Source of the DNA: Sclerurus mexicanus
Lineage: Eukaryota; Chordata; Aves; Passeriformes; Furnariidae
DNA length: 64,000 nt
Assembly (NCBI GenBank): GCA_013396755.1
Contig: VWZF01002623.1
Span: forward strand, 752,923 to 816,922
Reading direction: 5' to 3'
In this document: positions 40,791-55,042 of the stretch, piece by piece
How positions within the stretch are numbered: position 1 is the stretch's first letter
How the letters are laid out: each line of letters starts with the position of its first letter
The notes under the pieces: model-generated
The model's database searches: none
What the model saw: only the letters and a program-made list of their open reading frames with translations
Told to the model about the DNA's origin: nothing
Translations under genes and position numbers: made by a program

Positions 40791-41809
40791 CAAAAAATCT
40801 TTTATTGAGACTACTCTGAACAACTAAAAAAATCATGCAAGTGTTCCAAATTGCTGATCAAATCAACTTTTCACAGAGACTGCAAATAAAAACAATTAAA
40901 AAAAACCACAAACCAAACCAAAAAAAAAACCAAACATGAAAAGATGCACATGTTAAACAAAATGTGCTTGAGGAGAAAAAAAAAGTTTCATCCAGGTCAA
41001 CTAACTGCAACACTGGTTACTGCTGGATTATTACAGAGAAGTGTCCTAGAATGTCCTGTAGTTAGAAGAAACTTACTAAAAAACAATGCTGAACCTACAT
41101 TGGCACAACTTTCTAAGATGAAAAATGAGGTAAGTATATAATTTGCATTCTACTAGGTGCATTTAAATCAAATCTATTGAAAAAGCTGATCCTGTGGAAG
41201 AAGACAGACTCAAAGATAAATCTCTGCTCAAACCATTAACAGGATATACAAATTTTATCCTATCTGCTATAATAGGAGTCTGAAGAATAAACCACACTTA
41301 GAACAGCAAAACTAGCTCCTTGGTGTGTTGGTCATTCAGTGTCCTCCATGATCACGAAAACCATGCTTATGACACAACAGAGAAGTTACTAAGCAGTTCA
41401 CGAGAATGTGAAAAAACTTCTCAAGAAATCAGGCAGAGAAACACGGGTAGTTCAGAAAAGTGGCATCTCTCTAATTCTGATTTCATGTCACATCCCTAAC
41501 AGACACAGAAGAACTGGATTCAAAACCTGTAACTTTAGGCACACAGACCTTGCCCTAGAAGGTATCACAACCGGCTGACACCAGAATATGACATTAATGA
41601 GAACAAACTGACACTAGTTGTGAGAAACCCCGTATCTGTAATGCACTTTCTGGGGCCTCACACACTGCCTTTGTGCACACATACAGCACCCCAAGAACAG
41701 TGCAGGGTAGGAAATTAAACTCTGAGGAAGGAACAGCTTCGTTACCTTAAACTCCTGTACACACTATCAAAGTTCTGGTTATCATAAAGAATTATCAAAC
41801 AGCATTTTA

Positions 41810-41855
41810 CAAATTTAGTAACAAATCTAGTAACAAATTTAGTGTTAATTTAGTA
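41810..41855. repeat. 12-bp AT-rich short tandem repeat
   Basis: About three copies of a CAAATTTAGTAA-like unit, decaying into TTAATTTAGTAATTTA. It is AT-rich and without coding meaning. Confidence 0.75.
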
Positions 41856-44747
41856 ATTTACATTTAGTTTCTTCCATTGAGCACTCTGCCTGTAATGGGA
41901 AAGAGCTGCTTTAGCATCCACTTACATCAAGGATGACTGTTCTAAAAAGGTACACTGGGGCAGTGCCAAGCCACTGAAGCAGATTTATTTCAGAAAATAC
42001 AGCTATAACTTTTCTACTAGGCAATAAAAGTTACTACCTCAAGGCAGTGACTCTCAACCTCCTTCCAACTGCAGCCCTCTCGAGTTTATTGTCATAAGCC
42101 CATATCCCCAGGACCAAAGGTAGAACACTTATGTCACTTCCTTTGTCTGTCTGCGAGAGCAGGTGAATGGCACTGGGATCATTCCCCAGCACACAAACTC
42201 AGGTAGAATTGTCACACTTACACAGAATGACATGGAAGTTCAAAAGACACACAAGGTGAAAAGAAGCTTACTTAAGGCCTAATAAGGACATAAAAAGGGG
42301 TGGCGGAGAGGGGCAGAAAAAGAGACAGACAGAAAGCAGCACACTGATGGATATTCCTGATCCATTCTACTCTTCTGAATTCTTCTGTTAATGGAAAATT
42401 TTTTAACATAGTCACTATACTATAGAGTACCCTGGGCTCCTACAAAGCTGCTGTCACACACCCACAGAAGAAGAGCAGCTCTAGAATTTCTGGTTTAAAC
42501 TGAATTAATATTGCATGCTTTCAATTTTATGAATGCCGGAGTTGCATTGTGTGTCTTAGTGAGCACATGAAGTGCTTAAATAGGGAATACACATTTCACA
42601 TCTTACACCACTTTTGGTATTTTCAATGGAAAAAAAAAAGGTGAGGCAGTGAGCCCTAAACATCTCGTTCTTTAAACAAAAATTATTCTAAATTCACTCA
42701 CCCACATGAGCAGCCTTCACAAGCTGTCAGCTAGAAACATGCTCTACAAGAGAACAACATAATAGTTTGGCATTTTAATCTGAATTTATTGCTACATTTC
42801 ATGAGAAATCAGAGCTCCCCCTAAGTTTTCTTAACTACAAAATGTTTTGAAAGCCTAAGTAATAACAAAGTTTTTAATAAGTTACATTATCTGTGCCACT
42901 GTTCCTGATCTTGAATCTGCCATCAAACTGCATGCTTCCTCATCCCCAGCAGGCTTCTCTGATGTGCAAGCATTGTTATCAGAAATATTCAAATCAGTAA
43001 AGCACTCAAAGAGTTGCAACACAGTTTAAAGTCACCACCATAAACACCAATCCCAACATGCAAATTCATAGCTTTCAGCGGTCTCCTTAGTGTGTAGCTC
43101 CATGCTGAAAAATAAACTTATTTCTGGCCTGTTCACCCTTTTAAAAAGCCTAACTGGATATTTCAGGGGAAAATGAGCACTGCTGAGGGGACTGACCCTT
43201 AAGATTTTCGTTCCACTTTCAAAAATTCTAACCAGGTCTCCTTTTCCCTGTTTACAGAATAGATACTCAGAGACTAAAATAGACTCCGTTCTAAGTCAGA
43301 GAAACCAAAACCTTCCCAGAAGCACAGACTTTTTTTCCATTTCTGAAGGCAAAGAGCAAGCATCGCCAGCATCAGCAAACATCAGGTTAGTTAAGAAAGA
43401 CAAAAAATGTCCTACAATTATTTGAGAAGAAGCCAGGCCAAAAAAGTTCAAGTCTGAGAGAAATCTTTGTATATGGAAGCAACTTCCTACGCAAATTATT
43501 CAAATATAAGATCAACTTTGAACTTAGCTGAGGGGAAAATGAAGAAGGAGCTGCAGGTACCAGCCCTGTTCTTATAAATCTCTCAACTCAGAACTACTTA
43601 AAACATTAATTTGTACAGCTGTACTGTATCACGGTTAAGGGCAGGGAGACTTTCAACCTACCACTGTTACTTGACTATAAGGAGAAGTTAAGCAAGACCC
43701 AATATCTCTTCAGTCAGTTTAGATTAGTTAGAAAACATTACTTAATTTACACTGTCTCTGTATAGCTATAACCATAAAGAAACTCAGTATTCTTCATTGG
43801 CAGAGAAGTGTTGGCAATTTATGCCTTTCCATGGCAGAAAGGAGATAAAAATCAAGGAATGCCTTGCTTTCAAGGAGCAGATAGCATACAAACTGCAAAA
43901 ACAATTTTCTTGTTCATATACGAACAAATATCTGCAAAGAAAAAGGGTGAATTCAATACCTCCTTGTAGGTTAAGGGAATCTCCCATTATATTCTAAAGT
44001 ACATACAAAATTAATATTAAACTGGCACAACTGTACGGAATTCAAAGGCAGGCATCAAGGCAATCAATCTCATGTTACTTCTGATTCTCACTAAGAGTGG
44101 GAATTGCTTGTGACAAAGATCACAGGATTAAATTTATCTCCAAACTTTCATTTCAAGCATTTTCCTTCACAACTTTGATGGGAGGACATCCTTTAAGAGG
44201 CATCTACAAGACAGTAAGTGGCTCCTAGTTTAAAAATCCGTTCTGTAATCAGACATGAAAACGCCCATTTCTCCTCCCAACAAAAATAACATCTGTTGGC
44301 CTGAATTACCAGCAATTTTTTTCCTTAAAAAAAAAAAAATCCATCTAAAAGCAGGAAGGATGCTGAAATTTCATAAGACAGTTCCAGACATAACCCTTTC
44401 AGGTCTCCTACAAGTAACTTGTCAGTGACAACAGTTTATTGAAATTGGATTAGTAAGATTATTGCCACTTCTTTACAAGCCTGATACTGTCAGAGGAAAA
44501 GCCCTGAGATACAAGACTTTGAGACTTAAATACCTGAAATTGAAAATTAATGTAATGAACTACAAATGTTGACCAGAACTGCTACAAATTTATTTAAGCT
44601 TAGAAGGAACTACTAGACAGAGGTAGTAGCATGAGGCAGTATTAACCACTTTATCACCTGTCCCCACTGTCTCCCGGGGAGACAGGAAGACACATCGTTT
44701 ATTGCTGCACAGTACAGAAAAGGTAGCTTGGAGAAAGCAGGAAATTA

Positions 44748-44771
44748 AAAACAAACAAACAAACAAACAAA
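44748..44771. repeat. (AAAC)n microsatellite
   Basis: About six uninterrupted AAAC units. Confidence 0.95.
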
Positions 44772-46780
44772 TTACAAAAATTGGGAGGAGGGAAGGCTGT
44801 CATGCCAGGAACACAGTTAAAGCCATGCTGTAAATGAGAAGAAAATTACAACTAAATCCATAACTACATCTGCTTTCTTGGAACATGTAGCAACTTGTCT
44901 TTTCACCAAAGTCAAACTTCCAACAATGTCTGTGTTACAAGAGGAGTTCTGCCTGTCAAGTACTTGCAGGATTTCGTATCTGTATACACTTACACCTCTC
45001 CTCCATCTAACCATTAAAAACAATCTCAACTTTCTTGTTTGCAGATTGGAGTCAGAACTGGAATTTTTCATCAATCACCTTTTATTCCAAAGGCGTTGCC
45101 ATTCCCACCAATTCACACATTAGCCTAACTCCAATCCCAAGCACACACAGCCCTCAACACAAAATGCATGACAGTCAGTCAACACTTCACTGTTAGGTAC
45201 TCAAACAGATTTGGGTTCTACTTTGCATGTTTATTCAACACAATCCCTCCCAACAGCTAAGAATAAATCCAGACTTCTCTCCCATTTGCTTTACCCTTTA
45301 GACTGCAACAGCACCAAGACCGTCAAGTACTCGGAAGCTCCCCAGAAAACTCAGTTCTGCCACCACGAACACTGTGCTTATGTAGTAAGACCATCTCAAC
45401 TTCTGAGTTTACAGACCAGAGATTTATTATCAGCTGAGTTTTGGGTTGGTTTCTTCCTTTTTTCTTTTTCCTAACCTTTCATGCTATCCTTCATACATTC
45501 TGAGCCAAGTTCTTCTACTTAACACCACTTCCCGCTGTATCATGGGATGAAAAATATTCTCCATTCTCTCGAGAGTTTTACATGTAGCCATCTAAAGTCA
45601 GACCTAACCAAATAGCATTTAATGAATCCTGAGATATAAAAGAAAAAAATACTTTGTCCATGTACAACAGAGGTAACAGCAAAAATAATTTGCTGGAATG
45701 TGTAGAAGTTTTTAACATTTCCCCGGATACTCTTTATAGGACTATGCCAGTTACTTTTACAGTGGCCACAAATGATCTGCTGTGCATCATTTCCTGCTCA
45801 TCTTAACACACGTCCACAAAAAGGTGCTGCTCAGCAATCAAAGATCTGAAAAAAGTCACTAATGACAAAAAAAGCTGAAAAAAATCACTAACAAGATTTT
45901 TTTGCCAAATTACCATTTCAGTTACATACACAATTTATGCCAGTTTTATATTAAGACACATTTTAGACTTTGAGTTTCTTTGTGAATATGATGCCAGTAC
46001 AAAGATTCTGGTTCCCAACTTTCTTTAAAGAGAACAGTCTCTCAGAACTATCTGGGGAGGCCAAGACTTAACTCATGTTTGCTTTGAGACAACAGATTAG
46101 GTCTTAAATAACAACTGTAGTGCAAAGACACTTCACATTTCAAACAGATTTCAGAAAAGATCAGAAATGCAACATTGGTTTGAAAGAAATATAAACCTAG
46201 AAGGATGTTCTCCTTAACTTCTTGGTAAGGCTTATGTTTACCATGAAATGCAAATCAACAGAATCTTGGATCTTTAGGATACTCCACTCACTGCCAGCAC
46301 TACATATGCCTACAGTTTCTCAGGCTACTTTCCCTAGCAGCAGTGTCACAAGAAAATATAAAACATATATAGAACCTGAGGGTGAATCAAATTCTAACTT
46401 TCCTCAACATGTTATTGACTGCCTTTTGATGGACTTCAGATTAGGACAAACTGTTCCTCATTTCTAGCCAGGAAAAAAAGTTACGTTCATTTCAATTTTG
46501 CTGGTTGAGAATGTACAACTATATGTTTGTGCAACTGCTGCTTCTTTACAAAGGAGACTAAAAGTTGCACAACAGATCAAAACATTCACAAATGCAAAAA
46601 TTAACTTGCTTTAAGTTGTTCTGATTCTGATGAATTACTCACCCTTAACAGAACAAGACCAAGAACAAGAACAGGCAATTCAGACCATGAATGGAAGATG
46701 CAAAATCAACATACATCACCAGATCAAAGAAACACCTCAAAACAGATTTTCCCAATACATCACTTACTGCTAAGAAGTAC

Positions 46781-47545
46781 AGAATCAAATGGTTTGGGTT
46801 GGAAGAGATCTTTAAAGGTCATTTAATTCAACTCCCTGCCATGGCAAGGGACATTTTAAACTCGATCAGGTTGTTCAGATGTGACTCTGAATGCTTCCAG
46901 GGATGAGGCATCTACCACCTCTCTGGGTAACCCATATCAGTGTTACACTATTCTCACTGCAAAAAGTTTCTTCCTCTTATCTAGTCTACATCTGGCCTCT
47001 TTTAGTTTAAAACCACTGCACCTTCTGCTATTGCAACAGGCCTGTGTAAAGAATCTTTCACCATCTGTCTTACAAGCCCCTTTTTGGTACTGGAAGGTCC
47101 TCTAAGGTCTCCCCAGAGTCTGCTCTTCTACAGGCTGAGCCCCCTCAGCTCCTTCCACCTGCCTTCATAGGAGAGATGCTCCATCCTTCTAATCACTTTT
47201 GTCGGCCTCTTTGGGACTCACTCCAACAGGTCCATGTCTTCGCTGTGCTGAGGACTCCTGAGCTGGACACTACTCCAGATGAGGTCTCATGAGAGTGGAG
47301 TAGAGGGGCAGAATCCTCGACCTGCTGCCCACACTGCTTTTGATGCAGCCTAGCACACAGCTGGCTTTCTGGGACACAAGCACACATTAACAGCTCATGT
47401 TGAGCTTTTCATCTACCAACACCCCAAAATCCTCCTCAGGGCTGCTCTGAATCCCTTCCTCCCCCAACCTCTATGGACCCCAGGGCTTGCCTGGACTGAG
47501 GTTCCAAACCTTGCACTTGGCCTCATTGAACCCCATGCTGCCCTA
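46781..47545 (-). mobile_element. CR1 LINE 3' region, antisense to + strand
   Basis: About 765 bases match the avian CR1 3' portion in reverse orientation. They begin AGAATCAAATGGTTTGGGTT, then GAAGAGATCTTTAAAGG and CTCCCTGCCATGGCAAGGGACA. Further blocks are CTTCCAGGGATGAGGCATC, GGTACTGGAAGGTCCTCTAAG, CTCCAACAGGTCCATGTCTTCG, GATGAGGTCTCATGAGAGTGG, TTTTGATGCAGCCTAGCA, and finally ACCTTGCACTTGGCCTCATTGAA. It is the longest repeat in the window, 5'-truncated, diverged and inactive. It lies in the same orientation as CYRIB transcription. The right boundary is approximate, because my recall of the consensus stops matching around 47545. Confidence 0.93.
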
Positions 47546-50500
47546 GGCAGCAACACCCTCAGCGGCTGTGCTGCCCACCACTTCCAACCTATTGGGGACC
47601 AGCAGATCTTCCACTGCCCAGTGAGATGCTACTGGACTGCTTCTTGGTCAGTCAGGGTGGTCCCAGAAACATCCCCACACCTGGGGACTCTGGTGACACT
47701 GGCAGAGGCACCTCCCATTACAGCACTGGCTTGGTCTCACTCTCCACAGAGCTGCTCACCTCCGGCTACAGCATTCCTCCAACACTGTCCTGAGTGTTGA
47801 GCAATTCAACACCACCAGGACAGGATCCCAAGAGCTCTAATGGAATACAGGGACAGCCCTGCCACCAGCCCAGCCTGGCAGGCTAGAAAAGCGGAGGGAA
47901 GAGCATAGAAGCACTTTTCCCAACCCACCCAGCAAGTGCAAGGGTCTCTCAGTCAGTGCAAATAAACCTCCAGCAGGGATAAGATGGGGACTGGGAGGCT
48001 GGGGTGAGTAGGAAGCAGTGGTGTAATTGAGAGTTGTTGGTGTTATGCTATTTAAGTTCTTGTTACACTTTTACTCTTGTTTCTTCATGTAGTGTGCTAA
48101 ACAATACAAAGGCTACTAAATTCAGAAAAAAAGCCACCAAAATAGCTACAAAAAATCAGGTTACACAGTATTTTAATACAAACAGGAATCACTATAACTA
48201 AAAAACATGGACTGTATCTGCTGGCAGAAAAATCCCACTTTCAAGCAGTAAAACCCATCAAGCTCAGTTTCATGCAGACCAGTGTCAACAATTCAGTTTT
48301 TATAGCATTCTCATAAAGGAAAGCAAAACATTACTAGCACAGAAAAGTAACCACACAACAAATACAGCACTATCTTTATCTGGAACTGTATAGTTCCATG
48401 CTAAACAAAGCTGTCCAACAGGGTAAGTGCAGCTCTGTTTGAAAACCACAGTTGCTGTTAATCAGCAAGTATTTTCTTCCTGCCCTTCTCTCCACCCATT
48501 TTTAGCACTGTTAACTTCACACAAACAAAAGGAGGGAGAACTTTCTTTTCCGTTCAGCAAGTTAACCTGTTTCTCCTGCTGTACACAGTAGCAAAAAAGA
48601 CCCCAACTTAAGCTTAACTCCATCACAAAATTCAGATTTGCAGAGCAAGAAACGCTAACAAACAGAGTGATGCAAGGGATGGAGGGGGAATTTGATAAGA
48701 GCCCCACATCAGCAGGTTTAGAAAGTCACCTTCCACACCAAATACTGACACATGAATAATCATTCACCATCTTTTACAGACAAGACTACCACAGGAAGGA
48801 CATGAGATCCTGGCTTACGACTGCTTCAGAAACAGCTCTCAGGGTACCAGATTTTCTGTCTAGTGGCCAAAAAAATCTCACGATCAGTATCACAACCAGC
48901 ACTACCACTACCTTTAAATACATTGATTTTCAGCACTGATACAAGAGGAATAGACATGTTTCTATTCCTCAGAGCTTATAATCTCAAGCATGACTTAAAG
49001 CTGAATATTCTCCTTGTAATAGAACCTTTTTTTTTCATGGAATATACTTTGTCTTTATACTTGCTAAAATACAAAGACGACTAAAAGCCCTGAATTTTCT
49101 CCTCAAAAGTTAAAAGGATCTTGACATTGAACATACACCATTATGCCTTACAATCTGATTTATTAAATGCAAATGGGTGTTTTTTGGCAAGGAATGAACA
49201 GCCAAAGTGATTCACACCAAATGCTCACCTAGGTCAACAGCAGGTATTTATGCAGGGAACTATCCTCAGGACCCCTTTAGAAATAGCGCAGAGACTGCCT
49301 GAACTACAAGTTAACTCTGCCCATTTAATATGCACATCTTCAGCCTCTCCAGCCAACACTGACAGCAGATGTCACAGTCCCATTAGGTACTATGTGAGGG
49401 AAGAGGGTAAAAAAAGGACTGATTTATTTTACACTTATTACCTAATAACTGGGTGCCAACTTCAGATGTCATTAAGAAAAGTTACTCATTCTGTCAACTT
49501 GTGCTATGTATTTTATTTCATATACCTTTATCTGACAATTTTTTTATTTCCTCAAAATCAAGTTCTAAGATATTTAGGTTAGCAAACTACCTTTACATTT
49601 TAAGACTTTCAATCACCTTACACATTAGTTTGGACTACAACCAGATTTTATAGAAAGTAGACATGTATATTAGTTTGCTACCCAAGAAACTAGGTCAACC
49701 ATTTTCTGACATCCATTCAATCTCTGCAAACAAGCAGAAAAAGGCAGCAATGGTACGGTGGGGTTTTGTTTGGTTCATTTGAACTCTTCAGCCTTTATTA
49801 GAACGAGGCTGTTCTGCAGAAGCTTCATGAATTTTCTTTAATCTATTCCTGAAGTTTAGTGCCCTGGATGAGAGTACTCTAAGCAGCACCTGCATAGATC
49901 ATTAATCTGATATTAAGTCCACAGGCAGCAGCTGTAACAAAGTCCATCTTTTGCCTCCCATCTCTGCTTTTCTGAAGTTCTACCCTCTTCACTTACCTTA
50001 TGATCAAGCAGCACAACAGACCAAGAGCAATCATACAGTGCAGATTTCCTGGATCAGCCATCAACCCCAAGTCTCAATGGCATCCCAAGATTTTGTTCCT
50101 TCTCCCAAAGTGCTGGAATTGCCATTTGCCTCAGCTGCCAGGATAGCTGCTTATACGGCTGTTCAAGTCTCTCCCCTGGCTCAAAGGTACCACCAGTTAT
50201 GATTTGCATTGGCTTTTTGAGTTTGTTTGGGTTTCTTCTTGTTTTTTCACTTACTATAAAACTGTACTTCAGTTACAGTATTGCCGTGAAGAACATACCA
50301 TTCCTAGGACTACAGATGAGCTGTGTAAAAAACAGAATAAAGACATCTTCTGTTCCTTAGCTAGCACACTGTTTTTAGACAAAGACTACCATAAACCATG
50401 GATTTAATATTTATGCTCATCACCTTGGCTTATAAATTTGTATTGAATACAAATTCGTTTTGGAACAACAGACAACAGGAATAATCATATTCAAACCTGC

Positions 50501-53239
50501 AAGTGACCAAATGATTCAAATGTCTAAAAAAAATGGAGAACAAGCAGCATTATCATCCTCCTAACCACACTTCTCCTTTGCACACCAGTGTCAGCAAACC
50601 TGAATCCAACACCTCAAACTCTCCTTTCATATCAAAAAGGATAACAGAGTGTTTTGTTTCATCTCCTAAGAAACATGGGGAAGGAAGAGAGGGATTTTAT
50701 ACTAATTTGGACTAAAATTATTTAAATTTAAATCACTTTTGTTTTACTGAGATGCAAGATGTCAGTAAATGCAATGTCTTTTCCATAAAGCCAGGAACAC
50801 TCACACTGCTGTGCTTTCCCTGCCATGCCCAGTACAGCTGTTCTACATTTACTTAGCAACAATACAGAACCCTCTGCAAAGGTTTGCTGTGAGTTCAGAA
50901 CAGGAGAACAGCCTACATTTCATGTTTCCTTCCTTCTGTAAGGTTGAGTCACATCCTTAGGTCTCCTTTTAGAAAGCTAACAAGCCATGGTAGAAAGCAA
51001 AAAAAAAGTCTTTAACAGAGAAGCCTTCCCTTCAAGAGAACATACAGCACTGACAAAGGCCACACAGTTCAATTCTTTGGCTCATCTTCTGCAGTGACAC
51101 AGACAAGAGAACTGCACACCTTTTTTCCTCTTAGAAACAAAACCTGATGCTCCTCACAGCCAGACAACTTTGTCAAAGGATTTCCAAGATAAATGAAAGG
51201 CATTAACATTTATGAGTGAATAATGCAGACAAATTTCTTGAAATTACTGTATTTAAAAAAAACCCCAACCACCCTCACATGGGAGAAAGCAGAAAGTTCA
51301 ACTAGCTTTAAAGACAATGTCTTTCTACACAGCAAGTTCAAAAGTATAAAATTAAGATCTGTATTTGTTTTCTTTGGTCTCTCTAGCACTTCAAATAAAA
51401 TAAAGCTTTATCTTATTATACCTTAAGCCAAGACTGCCAGCAGATGAAACAGTTCTTGCCTTATTTCCTCTGTTCTATCAACTAGAACACCACTGGGTAA
51501 GTTCACTGCTTAAAACTACTACAACCCCACAAGTTGTTTGAAGTTTGGACCAGTTTCACAAGCCTGTTTAGTGCAGTCCAACCAGTACACAGGCAGGGCA
51601 AGCAAACTGTTACCTTGAATCAAGTAAGTCCAACCTTTAGACAACTAGTTCTGTTTATGCAATATACAACTACAGTTCATTTCATCACACTGAAAGGGAG
51701 GGACCTCTTCAAACCACCTACCCTGCACACCTGTATGATCAAAACAATTAAGCAACTGGGATTGGAGCATCTCACTCAACAAAAACAATGAAAAAACATC
51801 CCAGATCAGCTGGTACAGGTGTTTATGTTAGCTTAACTTTCTACTGCACACTCCATTTATCGGATTCTGAAACAATTATTCATATATCCCAGAGTATTTA
51901 ATAATGTGTATTTTAATATGTATTTTATATTGATGTATTATAAATAGTATGTTTACAAGTATTAAGCAGTAGAATATGCATTTCTATCCAAACCTTCCAG
52001 TGAGTCAGAAGCTGGGCAAAGAGACAAATGCAAATGTAATAATTTTCTTATAAATATGATAAGCAGACAGAACTGATCCCCTGTTACTAGGCAAATAGGT
52101 AACACACTTCCATCTTTTCTGCTCTGGATAAGCCAAAGGTCCCAATATACTGTTTCAATCTTTACATGTGCTGTAGTTTTCTATAAACACAGATTTAGCA
52201 AAATACATATAAGTCAATTAGTGCAAGTCTCATTACGCACGGGATAGTTCTGGGGCTGTACCTTTCACAAATATTTTCCAAAATAATATCTTTGAACTAG
52301 CTAGCTATTAGAAAACAACAATGCAGCATGTTTAAAAACCACGATCACACTGTTTTTATTTAAATCAGTGCCATTTTGCAAGGTACAGAGAGTGAAGTAT
52401 TTGGCACAGGTGCTAGAGCAAAGAAGGAACTAAGTGCTAAGTTCCCAGGCTGAGGACACAGCTACTGTGTCAGAGAAACTTCCCCAAAAGGCTTCCTCTT
52501 CATTAGCAATCTAAATTTGGAGGGGAGAGGACATTAACCCTACCTGTCTAAGAAGAGTATCACCTTTTTCAAGCCTGTTCAACACAAACTAGGAAAGTCC
52601 AGCTAGATTTTCAAAATTAGTCCTATATAACCAAGAAATGTATAAATGTATTCCATTATGAACTCTTAGGCAGTACCAGACACTGACACTTGAGAGTTCA
52701 GTCTGTCAACAGATATTATCTGCAGCCTATGATAAACAGTACTCAGTTAACACAAAGGAGACACTAAATTTAGTTCCTCTCAAATGATCCTAGAACACCT
52801 TGAACTATTAACCTTGAAGGTCAGTTTCACTGCAAAAGTACAAATCTTTTATTTTTCCTGGAAGAACTGTTTCAGAGAAGAGTAGGGGCTCGCGGCTCAC
52901 AAAGAAGAGAAGTTTACTTCTGCACTGTGAATTTTACTCAGACCCAAAAGGAGATTTTGTCAGAAAAGCAAGCCAGGTACTGCAATCTGCCCCAATTACA
53001 AATACTGAGAAACCCTGAGAATCACAGTGTAAAGAAAGGGGGAAAGGGGCAGGGAAAAAAAAAATCACAAAGCAAACAGAAAAAGAAAAGGCGCCATGTC
53101 CTATTCAACAAACCGTCCCTGATTCCAAAGCACCATTCAAACAAAACCTGTTTGAACTGCTGGCCTGACCGTCCCTGCACTCGGAGCAGATAAACAGACT
53201 ACAAGGAGCATGCTTCCAGAATTCCTGAACCTGCTCCAT
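47546..53239 (-). other. CYRIB: CYRIB 5' intronic sequence, GC-rich at its left end
   Basis: The first about 450 bases (47546-47990) are clearly GC-richer than the surroundings and abut the CR1 copy, but I cannot assign them to CR1 or any other family. The rest is AT-rich intron with no gene. It contains plain T-rich patches near 49745-49775 and 50203-50245. No exon with two good splice sites was found. Confidence 0.5.
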
Positions 53240-53307
53240 CAGGAGGAGGGGCAGGAGGCTTGGAACTAGGTGATCTTTAATGTCCCTTTTAACCCAAACC
53301 ATACTAC
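53240..53307 (+). mobile_element. CR1 LINE 3' end fragment
   Basis: The sequence GGCTTGGAACTAGGTGATCTTT, then AATGTCCCTTTTAACCCAAACCATAC, matches the CR1 tail (sense GGTTGGACTAGATGATCTTTAAGGTCC type). It is short and 5'-truncated. The sequence further left may belong to it but is too diverged to call. Confidence 0.8.
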
Positions 53308-54989
53308 GAATAAAAGGAAAGTTCAAAGACAAAATTCAAACCATCTTCTTTTCAGGCAGTTCTAGCCTCCGCTTTGCAGAGATGATTACAAGTATTAATG
53401 ATGCTAAAAGATTCAGTACGATAACAGCCAGGCCTATTGCACTACTCAGATTCTACTACTAGCAGTTACTTTAAGCTTCTTGGTTTAGGAGCATTCAGGG
53501 AAGCATAAAGGAGAGAGAAGTATGGCTGGTAAGAGCAAAAGAAAACACGAAGAATGCTATCTATGTCAGATATTTCCTGAAGTATATGCAAGAAGAGCTT
53601 TCTACACAAATGCCAAATAAAAGAGGATTAGAAAGGACAGAGTAGTAAGAGTGAAACTACCTGACCAGACATCCTGAACCCCACCTTCCAGTTAGTTCTA
53701 TTGCAGCACTGCATGCAGGACACAGACTCCACATTTCTCCTGCAAGCCAGTCCTTAACAGCAGTCTCAGCAATTCATGAAGCAGAGAATAGCTGAGAGCA
53801 GTGAGCGAGAGATGATGTTACACACAATAACCGGCTGATAAGAGGAAAAAATACTTTTATGAGGTGCCCTCCTTCAGTGAAGGGCAGCAGACAAAGTGTA
53901 GAAATTCATACTCTGGGACTGCCTGAGGCAAGGGGGGAAAAAATAATCCTTGACTCAACCCGCTTCAAGGCAAGCAAAAAAAAATACATAAAAGCGCAAG
54001 TACTTTAAAGAATTAGGGTATTTATAAAGTACTAGGATGACTATTCAGACATATCTAACAAGGCTTTTATTTACTGTCTTCAATTTTTTTCTGACTCTGA
54101 ACTTCCCAAAAAGTTGTAACACTAGTTCACATTAAGATTGAACACTGTCCTTGAAAAGAGACACAATGAAGTACCAACATAAAAGTTTATCTTTCTTACT
54201 CTTATGTTATTAAGACATATCTTGAACTGCTAAATGAAACTTGTGCTCATTTACAACACATGATAAAAATGAAACACCCTATCCTTTTGCAGAGAACATT
54301 TTACCAGGATCAACATAAATACATTTAGTTTCTTTTTCGTTGGTTTGTATTTTTTGGGTTTTTTTCAAACACTGACTTAGAACCAGGAAATAGACCAATT
54401 CTAAGCACAACAACTGTGCTTTTCATTTTAAAGAAAGCTTTGACCAGCAACCTTTTTTTTTAACATGCTAAATGTTAAAATGCTAAGACCAAAGCTGACA
54501 TGTTCTCTGAGGAAGAGGAAGCTAAACACAAATTACTTGAACTTAGTAAGCGATTTTCAGTTCTTTTACTGAAGCTATTGCATATACGTCAAAACCACAA
54601 AATTATGCAGTACTGAATCACTCTGGCAGCGTTGTAATGCAACACATTGTGAAAATCGAACTATATTGTACGCTGTATTTATTTCCTGACAACTGTCAGC
54701 AACACACAGCACGCCCTGATGAGTGAGTGTATGAATGCCTGTCCCCTGACAGGGAGGACCTGCCCTCAACAGATGGAAAAGAGCATAAGCAAAGCCTGTA
54801 TCGCTGGTATACCAAAATAGAGGTTTAAAAATCACTTAAGTATTTTGCCCACCAATTAAAATATTAGTTTTCTAAAAATACATGTGGGTTGTACATCAGC
54901 TCAAATTTGCTTTGGATACAAACTGTCCTGCTTGAGTACTGTACTGAGATAACCACAAGCACAGCGTGTGGACACACACAAGTACATGG

Positions 54990-55042
54990 GTGTACATGTG
55001 GTTTTACATATATATATGTGTGTAATATATAGATACACACAC
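54990..55042. repeat. TA/TG/CA dinucleotide-rich tract
   Basis: Alternating ACATATATATATGTGTGTAAT and ATACACACACA segments form a partly self-complementary low-complexity tract. Confidence 0.8.

Larger units (their letters stand above)
26455..46780 (-). other. CYRIB: CYRIB 5' intronic sequence
   Basis: A long AT-rich non-coding interval. I find one weak paired-splice-site candidate (36236-36291), low-complexity tracts (27876-27943, about 40893-40936, 44748-44771), and tandem duplications (31297-31403, 40731-40790, 41810-41855, and a weak one near 45846-45895). A GC-richer patch at 33100-33500 has overlapping open frames on the minus strand and stays unassigned. No CR1 or LTR was recognisable in it. 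Confidence 0.5.
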
